Shown here piece by piece: positions 44,455 to 52,108 of a stretch of DNA of 64,000 bases; the stretch's first letter is position 1; the number at the start of each line of letters is the position of its first letter. Source of the DNA: Falsigemmobacter intermedius (GTDB taxonomy: Bacteria; Pseudomonadota; Alphaproteobacteria; Rhodobacterales; Rhodobacteraceae). The translations under genes and the position numbers were made by a program. The notes beneath the pieces were generated by a model, which was not told where the DNA came from, did not search any database, and worked only from the letters and a program-made list of their open reading frames with translations. The DNA is taken from assembly GCF_004054105.1 (NCBI RefSeq), contig NZ_SBLC01000009.1, positions 1-64,000 of the forward strand, read 5' to 3'.

Positions 44455-46458
44455 TTATTCGAACTCCATGATCACTTCATCGACCTTCAGGCTGGCGCCG
44501 GGGGCCGCGTTGATCTTTTTCACCACGCCTTTGCGTTCGGCCCGCAGGATGTTTTCCATCTTCATGGCCTCGACGGTGGCCAGCGCCTGACCCTCCTGAA
44601 CCTCATCGCCTTCGGCCACGTTGATCTTCACGACCAGACCCGGCATCGGGCAGAGCAGGAACTTCGAGGTGTCCGGCGGCATCTTCTCGGGCATCAGCTT
44701 CGCGAGTTCCGCCGCGCGCGGGCTGCGCACCGCGACCTTCAGATCGGCCCCGCGCAGACGCATGCGGAAGCCCTGCGGGATCTCGGCGGTTTTGATCACC
44801 ACCGGCTCGCCGTTGACCTCTGAGCGGGCAAGCTGCTGACCCGGCGTCCAGTCCGAGGTGACGCGCAGATCTTCGCCGCCCTCAAAGCTGACGGTTGAGC
44901 CGTCCCTGTCGGCCTTGATGGTGACCGGGAAATCCTGACCGGCCAGGCTCACCACCCATTTGTCGCCAACGCGGCGCTGGTGGTTGTCCATGGTGCCCGA
45001 GATTTTCGTGCGGCGAATCTCGGCCACGCGGTTCATCGCGGCAGCCACGGCGGCGACCTTTTTCAGATCCGCCTCCGACAGCGTCGCGCCCTGGAAGCCC
45101 TCAGGGTATTCCTCAGCGATGAAGGCGGTGGTGATATCGCCCGAGACGAATTTCGGGTGATCCATCACGGCGCCCACGAAGGGCAGGTTGTGACCGATTC
45201 CTTCGACCTCAAAGGTATCGAGCGCGATGCGCATTTCCTCGATCGCCTGCGCGCGGGTCGGTGCCCAGGTGCAGAGTTTGGCGATCATCGGGTCGTAATA
45301 CATCGAGATCTCGCCGCCCTCATAGACGCCGGTATCATTGCGCACCACGCCGCCACGGGTGGTCTCACCTTCCACCGGCGGGCGATAGCGGGTCAGACGG
45401 CCGATCGAGGGCAGGAAGTTGCGGTAGGGATCTTCGGCGTAAAGGCGACTCTCCATCGCCCAGCCGTTGATCTTCAGATCTTCCTGTTTGAAGGGCAGCG
45501 GCTCGCCATTGGCGACGCGGATCATCATCTCCACGAGATCGATGCCGGTGATGAGTTCGGTGACCGGATGTTCCACCTGCAGACGGGTGTTCATCTCGAG
45601 GAAGTAGAAGTTTCGGTTGCCGTCGACGATAAATTCCACGGTGCCCGCCGAGGTATAGCCCACGGCTTTCGCCAGCGCGCAGGCCTGCTCGCCCATGGCT
45701 TTGCGGGTGGCCTCATCAAGGAAGGGCGAGGGCGCTTCTTCGATGACCTTCTGGTTGCGGCGCTGGATCGAGCATTCGCGCTCATGCAGATAGACGCAGT
45801 TGCCGTGTTTGTCGGCGAGCACCTGAATTTCGATGTGGCGCGGCTGGGTGACGAATTTCTCGATGAAAATCCGGTCGTCGCCGAAGGAGTTGCGCGCCTC
45901 ATTCTGCGACATCTCAAAGCCTTCGCGGGCTTCCTGCTCGTTCCAGGCGATGCGCATGCCCTTGCCGCCGCCACCGGCAGAGGCTTTGATCATCACCGGA
46001 TAGCCGATCTCGCCCGAGATCTTCACCGCTTCCTCAGCATCGGCGATCAGACCCATATAGCCGGGAACGGTGTTCACACCGGCGTCCTGGGCGATCTTTT
46101 TCGAGGTGATCTTATCGCCCATGGCTTCAATGGCGGGCGAGGGCGGGCCGATGAAGACCACGCCTTCTTTTTCGAGGGCAGCGGCGAAATCCATCCGCTC
46201 GGACAGGAAGCCGTAACCGGGGTGGACGGCCTGTGCGCCGGTCTGGCGGATCGCATCCATGATCTTATCGATCACGATATAGGACTGGTTGGCCGGAGGC
46301 GGGCCGATGTGGACGGCTTCATCAGCCATCCGCACATGCAGAGCGTTGCGGTCAGCATCGGAATAAACGGCGACCGTTTTGATCCCCATTTTCCGCGCGG
46401 TCTTAATCACGCGGCAGGCAATCTCGCCCCGGTTCGCGATCAGGATCTTCTCAAACAT
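44455..46458 (-). CDS. pccA: Propionyl-CoA carboxylase alpha subunit (biotin carboxylase + BCCP)
   Basis: 667 residues. Biotin carboxylase start KILIANRGEIACRVIKTARK, ATP-grasp loop KASAGGGGKGMRIAW, then FIEKFVTQPRHIEIQVLADK. A BT region follows and the biotinyl domain ends the chain with Lys633 in VEAMKMENIL. With PccB it carboxylates propionyl-CoA to (S)-methylmalonyl-CoA. It is last in the pccB-...-pccA series; acetyl-CoA use by the same complex cannot be excluded. Confidence 0.94.
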   Translation of the reverse strand: MFEKILIANRGEIACRVIKTARKMGIKTVAVYSDADRNALHVRMADEAVHIGPPPANQSYIVIDKIMDAIRQTGAQAVHPGYGFLSERMDFAAALEKEGVVFIGPPSPAIEAMGDKITSKKIAQDAGVNTVPGYMGLIADAEEAVKISGEIGYPVMIKASAGGGGKGMRIAWNEQEAREGFEMSQNEARNSFGDDRIFIEKFVTQPRHIEIQVLADKHGNCVYLHERECSIQRRNQKVIEEAPSPFLDEATRKAMGEQACALAKAVGYTSAGTVEFIVDGNRNFYFLEMNTRLQVEHPVTELITGIDLVEMMIRVANGEPLPFKQEDLKINGWAMESRLYAEDPYRNFLPSIGRLTRYRPPVEGETTRGGVVRNDTGVYEGGEISMYYDPMIAKLCTWAPTRAQAIEEMRIALDTFEVEGIGHNLPFVGAVMDHPKFVSGDITTAFIAEEYPEGFQGATLSEADLKKVAAVAAAMNRVAEIRRTKISGTMDNHQRRVGDKWVVSLAGQDFPVTIKADRDGSTVSFEGGEDLRVTSDWTPGQQLARSEVNGEPVVIKTAEIPQGFRMRLRGADLKVAVRSPRAAELAKLMPEKMPPDTSKFLLCPMPGLVVKINVAEGDEVQEGQALATVEAMKMENILRAERKGVVKKINAAPGASLKVDEVIMEFE

Positions 46459-46494
46459 GTGTCCTCCTTGGTGTGCTCTGGCGGGAGCACGAAA

Positions 46495-46529
46495 TAAAAA
46501 GACCCCCCGCAGCCAAAGCTGCGGGAGGC
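46495..46529 (-). terminator. Intrinsic terminator after the glycine-zipper lipoprotein gene
   Basis: On the minus strand CCCGCAGC, loop TTTG, GCTGCGGG, then TCTTTTTAT. It would separate the small genes from pccA, which then needs its own promoter or readthrough. Confidence 0.8.
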
Positions 46530-46574
46530 CCGAATTGAGAAACGTCAGACGCGCAGGCGTCTGCGTTCAAATGC

Positions 46575-46826
46575 TTAGTAGCAGCTGCCGGTGACAGCGC
46601 AGGAACCGCCGCCCACGACTGCGCCCATGAGCGCGCCCTGGGTTTTCGAACCACCGGTTGCACCGGCGATGAGAGCGCCGGCAGCAGCACCACCGACGGT
46701 GCGCACGGCTGCACTGTTGGTCGGTGCGTTGTTGTAGCCCTGGTTGCCGTAGCCATAGCCCTGCTGCTGAACGCAGCCGGCGAGGCCAAGAGCGAGGACC
46801 GGAATGAGAAGGAATGATTTACGCAT
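46575..46826 (-). CDS. Glycine-zipper lipoprotein
   Basis: 83 residues. Lipobox LGLAGC puts the lipidated cysteine at residue 18. After a Gln/Gly/Tyr/Asn-rich stretch comes a glycine-zipper helix (VGGAAAGALIAGATGG, then GALMGAVVGGG) of the Rick_17kDa/YMGG type, and a CAVTGSCY end with two more cysteines. Probably outer-membrane, perhaps part of a multimeric pore-like or structural assembly; function unknown. Confidence 0.75.
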   Translation of the reverse strand: MRKSFLLIPVLALGLAGCVQQQGYGYGNQGYNNAPTNSAAVRTVGGAAAGALIAGATGGSKTQGALMGAVVGGGSCAVTGSCY

Positions 46827-47019
46827 GAGAGACTGCCTCGACAGGTTGTTGTCTGAGGCGAGATTACTGCGTCATTCTGACCAAAGAAAGAGCGTCGTGG
46901 GGAAATCCGCCGATCCCGCAGCGCGCTCACGAAGCTGTGCGCAAAGAGGCGCGAAAAGCGCCCGGCTGCCGGAGCGCGGCGCGGGGAGGCGCTGTGCAGA
47001 AAACCGGCAGCCGGAGACG

Positions 47020-47427
47020 TCATTCGTCGTCCTCGTCGTCGTAGAAGTCGTCCTCATCATCCCAGGCGTCTTCCGCAGGCGTCTCAAAGACAGCCGGGAA
47101 AGAGGCGCGGGCGCGGGCGACGTCGATTTTCAGCATGGCCTCATAAGAGGCGGGATCGAACGGATCTTCTGCGGGAACGACTTCGCGGCCAAAAAGCCAG
47201 GACAGGCGTCCGGCATCCAGGTTGCCACGCTCAAAGGGCTCTTCGCCGAAATGGTCCCACAGGGCCTTCAGGAAGCCTTCATCTGCGCGCAGATCGGCCT
47301 TCGCACGGTCTTTGTACCGCTCGCGACGGATGATCTTGGTGGCACCACCTTTGTGGTTGGCGCGGCGGATGACGAATTGATAATCCGTGCTGGGCAGACG
47401 CCCGGGGAAACCACGGTGTTTCAGCAT
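47020..47427 (-). CDS. Unknown protein with acidic tail, in the pcc region
   Basis: 135 residues from ATG 47427 with GGAGG upstream. MLKHRGFPGRLPSTDYQFVI, then RADEGFLKALWDHFGEEPFE and a very acidic C-terminus (EDAWDDEDDFYDDEDDE). Cytoplasmic by appearance. I have seen this protein between pccB and pccA in Rhodobacteraceae, but no function is attached. A role in binding or regulating the carboxylase is only a guess from position. Confidence 0.65.
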   Translation of the reverse strand: MLKHRGFPGRLPSTDYQFVIRRANHKGGATKIIRRERYKDRAKADLRADEGFLKALWDHFGEEPFERGNLDAGRLSWLFGREVVPAEDPFDPASYEAMLKIDVARARASFPAVFETPAEDAWDDEDDFYDDEDDE

Positions 47428-47483
47428 GTTTTGCCTCCTGTAACGATACGCAGGAAGCGCGGCTCTGCCCGAAGCCAAACCCC

Positions 47484-47503
47484 GGGCAGGCCATCGCCTG
47501 CCC
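47484..47503. other. Hairpin between two small genes of the pcc region
   Basis: GGGCAGGC, loop CATC, exact complement, between the 44-residue lipoprotein gene and the acidic-tail gene. No clear T run on the minus strand; may stabilise the upstream mRNA. Confidence 0.5.
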
Positions 47504-47526
47504 GCGGGCCGTAATCTGAGATCAGA

Positions 47527-47661
47527 TTATTTGTATTTGCCGGTGTAAACCGGTTCTGCCGGAACCGGCTCAGTGACGTAGACCGGCTCTTCTTTTTTTG
47601 CGCAGGCAGCGATGAAAGCAACGAGCGACAGCGCGACGACGGCGCGAACGGTTTTGGACAT
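47527..47661 (-). CDS. 44-residue lipoprotein
   Basis: Start ATG 47661, AGGAG seven bases upstream. MSKTVRAVVALSLVAFIAAC gives a lipobox with Cys20; the mature part KKEEPVYVTEPVPAEPVYTG is only about 25 residues, Glu/Pro/Val/Tyr-rich. I recognise it as the tiny lipoprotein found in Rhodobacteraceae pcc operons. Its length is below common gene-calling limits. Function unknown. Confidence 0.75.
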   Translation of the reverse strand: MSKTVRAVVALSLVAFIAACAKKEEPVYVTEPVPAEPVYTGKYK

Positions 47662-47854
47662 GGACTGCTCCTGTTATCCTGGTGGTCCGGGGCCTGTTGA
47701 CCCGGATGAGAGATGATTACCACGGCGGATATGCCGCCGCCAGCGCCGAGCATAACGCCAAACCGGGTATTCCCGCACACATTTCCTGCGCAATTTGCGC
47801 TCTGTGGCTGCCCTGCATCACCGGACAGGCGGAAATCTTCCTGGCGGGCGCCCA

Positions 47855-48253
47855 TCAGAACTGCTCCCAGAGGCAGGCGTCGCCTTCGATGCTGAAAGCC
47901 TCAAAGAACTGAGTCGCATCCGGAGTGATTTCACCGAAGGTGACCGGAATATCCGAGAGCGACACAATGATCTGCTCGGGCAGCGGACCGGTACCGGTCG
48001 TCACCCGTGGCAGAGCAAAGCTGTTGCAGAGATATTCCATATCAGCGCTGGCCGTTTCAAAGGGGATGGTACCGCCCTCGCGCGCGATGGCGGGGGCGAT
48101 GAAGCGGAAGCGGGCGCTGAGCCCCATGGGACCGGGCTGGTTCAGGATCACATCCTGAAGCGTCACAGCCTGTCCCGAGGGGACGGGGATCAGCTCCTGC
48201 CCGGTGACGGGCAGGGCGGATCCCAGCAGAAAGACAATGGCAGCTGCCCGCAT
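47855..48253 (-). CDS. DUF6497-like exported protein
   Basis: 132 residues with a signal peptide of about 19 (IVFLLGSALPVTGQ). Mature part: LIPVPSGQAVTLQDVILNQP, RFRFIAPAIAREGGTIPFE, a conserved C in MEYLCNSFALP and another in GDACLWEQF, likely a disulfide. It lies directly after pccB (21 bases) on the same strand. Family known only as DUF6497; the role in the periplasm and any link to propionate use are unknown. Confidence 0.7.
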   Translation of the reverse strand: MRAAAIVFLLGSALPVTGQELIPVPSGQAVTLQDVILNQPGPMGLSARFRFIAPAIAREGGTIPFETASADMEYLCNSFALPRVTTGTGPLPEQIIVSLSDIPVTFGEITPDATQFFEAFSIEGDACLWEQF

Positions 48254-48274
48254 AATACCCTCTCGGTTGTCAGA

Positions 48275-49807
48275 TCAGAGAGGGATATTGTCGTGCTTTT
48301 TCCAAGGGTTCACGAGCTTTTTGTTGCGCAGGCTGGCGAAGGCGCGGGCCACGCGGCGGCGGGTCGACTGCGGCATGATCACCTCATCGATGAAGCCGCG
48401 CTCTGCCGCCACGAAGGGATTGGCGAAGCGGTCTTCATAATCTTTGGTGCGCGCGGCGATCTTTTCTTTATCCGCCAGTTCCGAGCGGTAGAGGATCTCA
48501 ACCGCGCCTTTCGCGCCCATCACTGCGATTTCTGCAGTGGGCCAGGCGTAGTTGAAGTCCCCGCGCAGGTGCTTGGACGACATCACGTCATAAGCGCCGC
48601 CGTAAGCTTTACGGGTGATGACGGTGACTTTCGGCACGGTGGCTTCGCCATAAGCAAAGAGCAGCTTCGCGCCGTGCTTGATGACGCCGCCATATTCCTG
48701 CGAGGTGCCGGGCAGGAAGCCGGGCACGTCCACAAGCGTCAGGATCGGGATCTCAAAGGCATCGCAGAAGCGCACGAAACGCGCCGCTTTGCGCGAGCTG
48801 TCGATATCAAGGCAGCCTGCCAGAACCATCGGCTGGTTGGCCACCACACCCACGGTCTGGCCTTCCATGCGGATGAATCCGGTGATGATATTGCCGGCAA
48901 AATCTTTCTGGATCTCAAAGAAGTCGCCTTCATCGGCGATCTTCGTGATGAGTTCCTTCATGTCATAGGGCTGGTTCGGGTTGTCCGGGATCAGGCTGTC
49001 GAGGCTGGGCTCAACGCGCTTCGGATCGTCAAAGAAGGGACGCACCGGCGCTTTTTCGCGGTTGTTGAGCGGCAGGAAGTCGAAGAGACGGCGGGTCTCA
49101 AGGATGGCTTCCACATCGTTCTCATAGGCGCCGTCAGCGACCGAGGATTTTTTCGTATGGGTCGAAGCCCCGCCGAGTTCTTCGGCCGTCACCACCTCAT
49201 TGGTCACCGTTTTGACCACATCGGGGCCGGTGACGAACATGTAAGAGCTGTCTTTCACCATGAAGATGAAGTCGGTCATTGCGGGGCTGTAGACCGCACC
49301 ACCGGCACAGGGGCCCATGATGAGCGAGATCTGCGGCACCACGCCCGAGGCGGTGATATTGCGCTGGAAGACCTCAGCATAGCCCGCGAGAGAGCCCACG
49401 CCCTCCTGAATGCGCGCGCCGCCCGAGTCGTTCATGCCGATCACCGGGGCGCCGTTCTGCAGCGCCATATCCATGATCTTGCAGATCTTCTGCGCATGGG
49501 TCTCCGAGAGCGAGCCGCCAAAGACGGTGAAGTCCTGCGAAAAGACATAGACCTGACGGCCGTTGATCGTGCCCCAGCCGGTGATGACGCCATCGCCTGC
49601 GGGGCGGTCGTTTTCCATGCCGAACTCGGTCGAGCGATGGGCGACGAACATATCGAACTCTTCAAAAGAGCCCTCATCGAGCAGCAGATCAATCCGCTCG
49701 CGCGCGGTCAGCTTGCCCTTGGCATGCTGCGCGTCGATCCTGCGCTGGCCGCCGCCGAGGCGGGCCGCGGCGCGGCGGTCTTCAAGCTCCTGCAGGATGT
49801 CTTTCAT
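48275..49807 (-). CDS. pccB: Propionyl-CoA carboxylase beta subunit (carboxyltransferase)
   Basis: 510 residues from ATG 49807 with GGAGG-like site. Carboxyltransferase hallmarks: [78 protein letters not shown] and [20 protein letters not shown]. It transfers CO2 from carboxybiotin to propionyl-CoA. First gene of the operon. The promoter region has TTTGCAAA-type sites. Complete. Confidence 0.95.
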   Translation of the reverse strand: MKDILQELEDRRAAARLGGGQRRIDAQHAKGKLTARERIDLLLDEGSFEEFDMFVAHRSTEFGMENDRPAGDGVITGWGTINGRQVYVFSQDFTVFGGSLSETHAQKICKIMDMALQNGAPVIGMNDSGGARIQEGVGSLAGYAEVFQRNITASGVVPQISLIMGPCAGGAVYSPAMTDFIFMVKDSSYMFVTGPDVVKTVTNEVVTAEELGGASTHTKKSSVADGAYENDVEAILETRRLFDFLPLNNREKAPVRPFFDDPKRVEPSLDSLIPDNPNQPYDMKELITKIADEGDFFEIQKDFAGNIITGFIRMEGQTVGVVANQPMVLAGCLDIDSSRKAARFVRFCDAFEIPILTLVDVPGFLPGTSQEYGGVIKHGAKLLFAYGEATVPKVTVITRKAYGGAYDVMSSKHLRGDFNYAWPTAEIAVMGAKGAVEILYRSELADKEKIAARTKDYEDRFANPFVAAERGFIDEVIMPQSTRRRVARAFASLRNKKLVNPWKKHDNIPL

Positions 49808-49878
49808 CGCATGTCCTCCGAGTGGTCCGGTTGCAACCATAGGGCAGGGCAGGGGTGCGACAAAGTGGTTTCCGGCAA

Positions 49879-49927
49879 ATTTGCAAATAAGTTGCAGCAC
49901 AGACTGTGCGAATTGAAAATTTGCGAA
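49879..49927. promoter_or_regulatory. TTTGCAAA-type sites upstream of pccB (possible PccR/ScfR operator)
   Basis: ATTTGCAAAT (49879-49888, palindrome), TTGCA again 11 bases on (49892-49896) and TTTGCGAA (49920-49927). PccR of Rhodobacter sphaeroides binds paired TTTGCAAA boxes four bases apart before pcc genes. Only one perfect box is here and the second is degenerate and one base closer, so the match is partial. Confidence 0.35.
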
Positions 49928-50076
49928 TACTTCCGGCGTCCCGCTTTGCTAAGCGTCAGCCATGTTTGCGGTTTATCCGCCGATGTTCCTCTCTGTTCCC
50001 GAAATGATCTGGTATTTTGCTCTCGATTCAGGCAGTTATAACGCTACGCCCGGTTAACCAGTGCAGCCCGCCCGCC

Positions 50077-50508
50077 ATGAAACGCAAGACCCCCAAAAAG
50101 AAGCCGAGGCGGATGCCCGAGCATCAGTGGGTCTATATCATGTCCAATGACTCCATGCCGGGGCTTCTGAAGATCGGCATGACCACAACCAGCCCGCAGC
50201 AGCGCAACCGCGAACTGGGCTCTGCCACCGGGGTGCCAACGCCCTTCCGGCTGGAATATTCGCTCGAGGTCAGCAATGCCCGCCGGGTTGAGCAGGTGAT
50301 CCACAAGGAACTCTCGGCCTATCGGGTGAACCGCCGGCGCGAGTTTTTTGAGATCGATCTCAAGGATGCCATCCGGCGGTTGAAATCGGTCGCAAAGCCG
50401 CGCCGCCTGCCGCTGCATGGCCCGGCTGTCGTTCTCAGCTATGGCTTTGAGCTGGTGACGGCGGTGGTCGTGCTCTGGCTCTTTACCGGCTGGTGGTTCG
50501 CCTATTGA
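50077..50508 (+). CDS. T5orf172/MUG113 (GIY-YIG-like) protein with C-terminal membrane helix
   Basis: 143 residues from ATG 50077. A basic start (MKRKTPKKKPRR), then a T5orf172/MUG113-type domain at residues 17-105: VYI at 19-21, KIGMT at 32-36, Arg43, Glu72, and the EFF at 89-91, all positions kept in GIY-YIG nucleases. Residues 116-141 (VVLSYGFELVTAVVVLWLFT...) form one membrane helix. Such domains are usual in phage and mobile DNA; a membrane anchor is uncommon. Nuclease activity is inferred from family only. Confidence 0.75.
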   Translation: MKRKTPKKKPRRMPEHQWVYIMSNDSMPGLLKIGMTTTSPQQRNRELGSATGVPTPFRLEYSLEVSNARRVEQVIHKELSAYRVNRRREFFEIDLKDAIRRLKSVAKPRRLPLHGPAVVLSYGFELVTAVVVLWLFTGWWFAY

Positions 50509-50515
50509 GCAGCAA

Positions 50516-50543
50516 AAAGCCCCGGCGCGGCGGCCGGGGCTTT
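50516..50543. terminator. Bidirectional terminator between convergent genes
   Basis: AAAGCCCCGGC pairs with GCCGGGGCTTT around a six-base loop. Confidence 0.85.
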
Positions 50544-50562
50544 CGTTGGTTCTGCCTGAAGA

Positions 50563-51879
50563 TCAGGCGTTGTCTTTGATCAGCTGCTTTGCAACCACAT
50601 CGTGGTTCAGCCAGAGCACCGGGCCTTCCGGATCGGAGGCCGCGCCGAAGATCAGCCTGCCGGTGGCGTTGAGCACATGGTGGCTCAGCGCGTCCGAGAC
50701 CAGCACCTTCAGGTCCTTATGCAGGTTCACGATGTCCTGCGAGGTGCCGATGGTCTGCTCGGCCTGTCCGGGGCTGTTGGGCATCGGCCAGGCTTCGAAG
50801 TTGTAATAGGGCTGCATCTCGGGCGAGCTCTGGAAGTCGCGCACTTTCTGCAGCAGATCTTCCAGCGCAACGCCGTCTTTCAGCAACGCCTGGCATTCCG
50901 CCCAGACCGCATCGGCAAAAGCACCGCCCTGCTCATGGCGCAGCGCATCCAGCAGCGGCAGGAGCGAGAGTTCCAGACCCGCGAAAACATCCGAAGAGTT
51001 GGTGCGGATTTCCGGGCAGTTGAAGACCGAGGCTTTAATGCCCTTGTCCCAGGCCGCTTTGGCGAAGTTCTCAAGGCGCATTTTGGCATAGCCCTGAGTG
51101 TAGTTGGTATAGGTCTGCCATTTGTATTCGCCATCGATCAGCACCGAGGTGCCGTGATAGCCATAGGCGGTGTAGCGGACCTGAGCACCCGAAGCCTCAA
51201 CCCGCTCACGGATTTTCGACGAGGCTTCCAGCAGATAGCCAAAGGTATTGGCCGAGACTTCATCGAAGTTCTGCAGGATCAGCTTGCCCAGATCGCTGTC
51301 GATCAGTGCCTGGCTCGACATGTGGCGCGCGCCGCGGCCCTTGTAGATGCGGTTTGCGATCACCAGGAAGACTTTCGCCTTCGGGATGCCACCGGCCATG
51401 GTATGGGCGAAATAGACATTCTTGCCCGAGGGGATCAGGGCATCAATCTGCTCCATCACCTCCGCCAGGGCGGTCTTGAAGCGGGTCTGGCCCAGCTGGC
51501 GGCATTTTTCGATGTGATCGAAATCGAGCTTTTCGTCCTGCCAGGTGTCCACGGTCAGCGCGTTCACCAGATCGGTGGGCGTCGGCTCGCCCGCCGGGGC
51601 GTCGAGATCAAAGCCCGCCATCAGCGGGACGTTGATGATTTTGCCGCCCAGGTTGGCTTCAGCCGTCGCCAGTTCTTCGTCGGTCAGTTTGCGCAGAGTG
51701 TTGTTCTCGTCGCGACGGCCAACGGTGATACCGATGATGGTCATGCCTGCGGCTTTGGCTTCATTGACGAGGCCGGTGGCATAACCACGGCCAAAAAGTT
51801 CGCCAAACAGCACGAAGACGTCGCCCTGGCCGAAGAGAGTGTTCTCCTGCAGGGTTTTTTGCGGGACAGGTTGTTTCAT
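50563..51879 (-). CDS. FabMG-like protein (annotated elsewhere as enoyl-ACP reductase family)
   Basis: 438 residues. A Rossmann-like start (VLFGELFGRGYATGLVNEAK, MTIIGITVGRRDE), then FDHIEKCRQLGQTRFKTALA, NVYFAHTMAGGIPKAKVFLV, TAYGYHGTSVLIDGEYKWQT and VFNCPEIRTNSSDVFAGLEL. I recognise these blocks as the family labelled FabMG in public annotation; it has no clear sequence tie to FabI/FabK/FabL/FabV and I know no in-depth biochemistry. Single gene with its own terminator, not linked to other fatty-acid genes. Cytoplasmic. Confidence 0.6.
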   Translation of the reverse strand: MKQPVPQKTLQENTLFGQGDVFVLFGELFGRGYATGLVNEAKAAGMTIIGITVGRRDENNTLRKLTDEELATAEANLGGKIINVPLMAGFDLDAPAGEPTPTDLVNALTVDTWQDEKLDFDHIEKCRQLGQTRFKTALAEVMEQIDALIPSGKNVYFAHTMAGGIPKAKVFLVIANRIYKGRGARHMSSQALIDSDLGKLILQNFDEVSANTFGYLLEASSKIRERVEASGAQVRYTAYGYHGTSVLIDGEYKWQTYTNYTQGYAKMRLENFAKAAWDKGIKASVFNCPEIRTNSSDVFAGLELSLLPLLDALRHEQGGAFADAVWAECQALLKDGVALEDLLQKVRDFQSSPEMQPYYNFEAWPMPNSPGQAEQTIGTSQDIVNLHKDLKVLVSDALSHHVLNATGRLIFGAASDPEGPVLWLNHDVVAKQLIKDNA

Positions 51880-52021
51880 CTTTTCCTACAAAGGCTGTCG
51901 TTTGCGCGCGAAGGTAAAGGGAAGTGCCGCGCGGTGCCAGTGGTTATTGCACCGCAGGGGGTGACGCAGGGGAAACGACGGGCTGTCCTGCGGCTGATGC
52001 AGTCTGTGGCAGGCCGCAGTT

Positions 52022-52050
52022 TGATTGACAATCCGGGTAAAAATATCGCT
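52022..52050 (+). promoter_or_regulatory. Candidate promoter of the hyuA operon
   Basis: TTGATT (52022-52027), 17-base spacer, TATCGC (52045-52050), in the most AT-rich part of the gap before hyuA. Confidence 0.35.
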
Positions 52051-52108
52051 TTTAGCGTTAAAATTCGGAGCGGCCCGGCAGGTTCGGGCATAAGGCTGAG
52101 AGGGTGAG

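Noticed and set aside
44980-46497. A 505-codon plus-strand frame opposite pccA
   Set aside because: Shadow of the biotin carboxylase gene; composition typical of antisense translation.
47795-50041. A 748-codon plus-strand frame opposite pccB
   Set aside because: Same cause: shadow of the carboxyltransferase gene and its promoter region; no domain recognisable.
52080-52108. GGCTGAGAGGGTGAG before hyuA resembles a TPP riboswitch (THI) fragment
   Set aside because: The rest of the conserved THI core and its pairing arms are missing; it is simply the ribosome site region.
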